Origin: T3SED10-260 sp035363255
GTDB lineage: Bacteria > Caldisericota > Caldisericia > UBA6126
Direction of reading: 5' to 3'
Length of the DNA: 64,000 nt
Assembly (NCBI GenBank): GCA_035363255.1
Contig: DAOSES010000001.1
Location: 62,001-126,000 of the forward strand
Below the pieces are notes generated by a model, which was given only the letters and a program-made list of their open reading frames with translations, was not told where the DNA came from and made no database searches. This document shows positions 63,893 through 64,000 of this stretch, one piece after another. Both the position numbers and the translations under genes were made by a program. Every line of letters starts with the position of its first letter. Position 1 is the stretch's first letter.

Positions 63893-64000
63893 ATGTATGC
63901 AGTGATTGTTGGATGTGGACTAGTTGGCTCCAGAGTAGCCACGATGCTTAGCAGGGACGGACATACTGTCTCTATTATTGACCTTGATCCAAGCTCCTTT
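63893..64000 (+). CDS. TrkA/RCK-type NAD-binding protein, 3' truncated by window edge
   Basis: The first 36 residues (MYAVIVGCGLVGSRVATML, then SIIDLDPSSF) form a Rossmann beta-alpha-beta with GxGxxG and an acidic residue ending strand 2. This is typical of the TrkA-N domain of K+ uptake regulators (TrkA/KtrA) and related RCK proteins. The rest lies outside the window, so the full architecture is unknown. Rated by the clear nucleotide-binding motif and good promoter. Confidence 0.75.
   Translation, partial: MYAVIVGCGLVGSRVATMLSRDGHTVSIIDLDPSSF

Noticed and set aside
1..64000. CRISPR arrays, insertion sequences, integrases, toxin-antitoxin pairs
   Set aside because: Looked for regularly spaced identical repeats, transposase motifs and attachment sites; none seen.

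Overview
The window looks like a chromosomal stretch of a bacterium of moderate-to-low GC content. Housekeeping genes (polA, coaE, serS, uvrB, recO, guaA, an HU gene) flank a large accessory island. No gene here fixes the phylum. Three things together fit a diderm anaerobic or candidate-phylum lineage better than a well-known model genus: an exosortase-type sorting cassette, C-terminal 'stalk' (copper amine oxidase N-terminal-like) domains, and a PolA without a visible 3'-5' exonuclease active site. This placement is inference.

Region by region. (1) 1-2897, + strand: the 3' part of a secreted subtilisin-family protease ending in a CTERM-like sorting tail, then a terminator-like hairpin, then a small exosortase (XrtH-like: Cys91, Arg132, His151) and a small membrane protein. 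(2) 2842-10330, - strand: a tight cluster uvrB, serS, tRNA-Ser(UGA), a CPBP-family membrane protein, polA, coaE, with several overlapping ends. (3) 10415-49935, - strand: four consecutive giant paralogous secreted proteins (3073 to 3723 residues) with gaps of only 27-73 bp, probably one ~39.5 kb operon. Each has a signal peptide, EF-hand/dockerin-like loops followed by a GD-I/V-R-L-T signature, many shared unrecognised blocks, Ig-like/CarboxypepD-reg-like modules and a C-terminal pair of stalk repeats. (4) 50171-54110, - strand: a two-gene unit encoding a TPR/FG-GAP-like protein and a beta-propeller protein, both predicted to be exported. (5) 54267-54545, +: HU, with a clear terminator. (6) 54605-59652, -: recO, a SAM methyltransferase, a membrane-anchored cyclophilin, and a TPR-Lon protease fusion. 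(7) 59740-60207, +: a small protein with an HTH-like tail. (8) 60161-63704, -: a SIMPL-domain protein, guaA, and a TPR protein fused to an F420 ligase-like domain. (9) 63893 to the right edge, +: the start of a TrkA/RCK-like NAD-binding protein.

The most unusual system is the four-gene array of giant surface proteins. No catalytic domain could be recognised in them. Their repeated calcium-loop units, Tyr-rich patches and stalk domains suggest a structural or adhesive role at the cell surface (inference). The second is the compact protease/exosortase/membrane-protein cassette at the left edge, which carries a variant sorting signal.

No stretch longer than 300 bases lacks a gene. The largest gaps are 49936-50170, 63708-63892 and 54111-54266, and candidate regulatory signals in them are listed. 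No CRISPR array, insertion sequence, rRNA or prophage block was seen.
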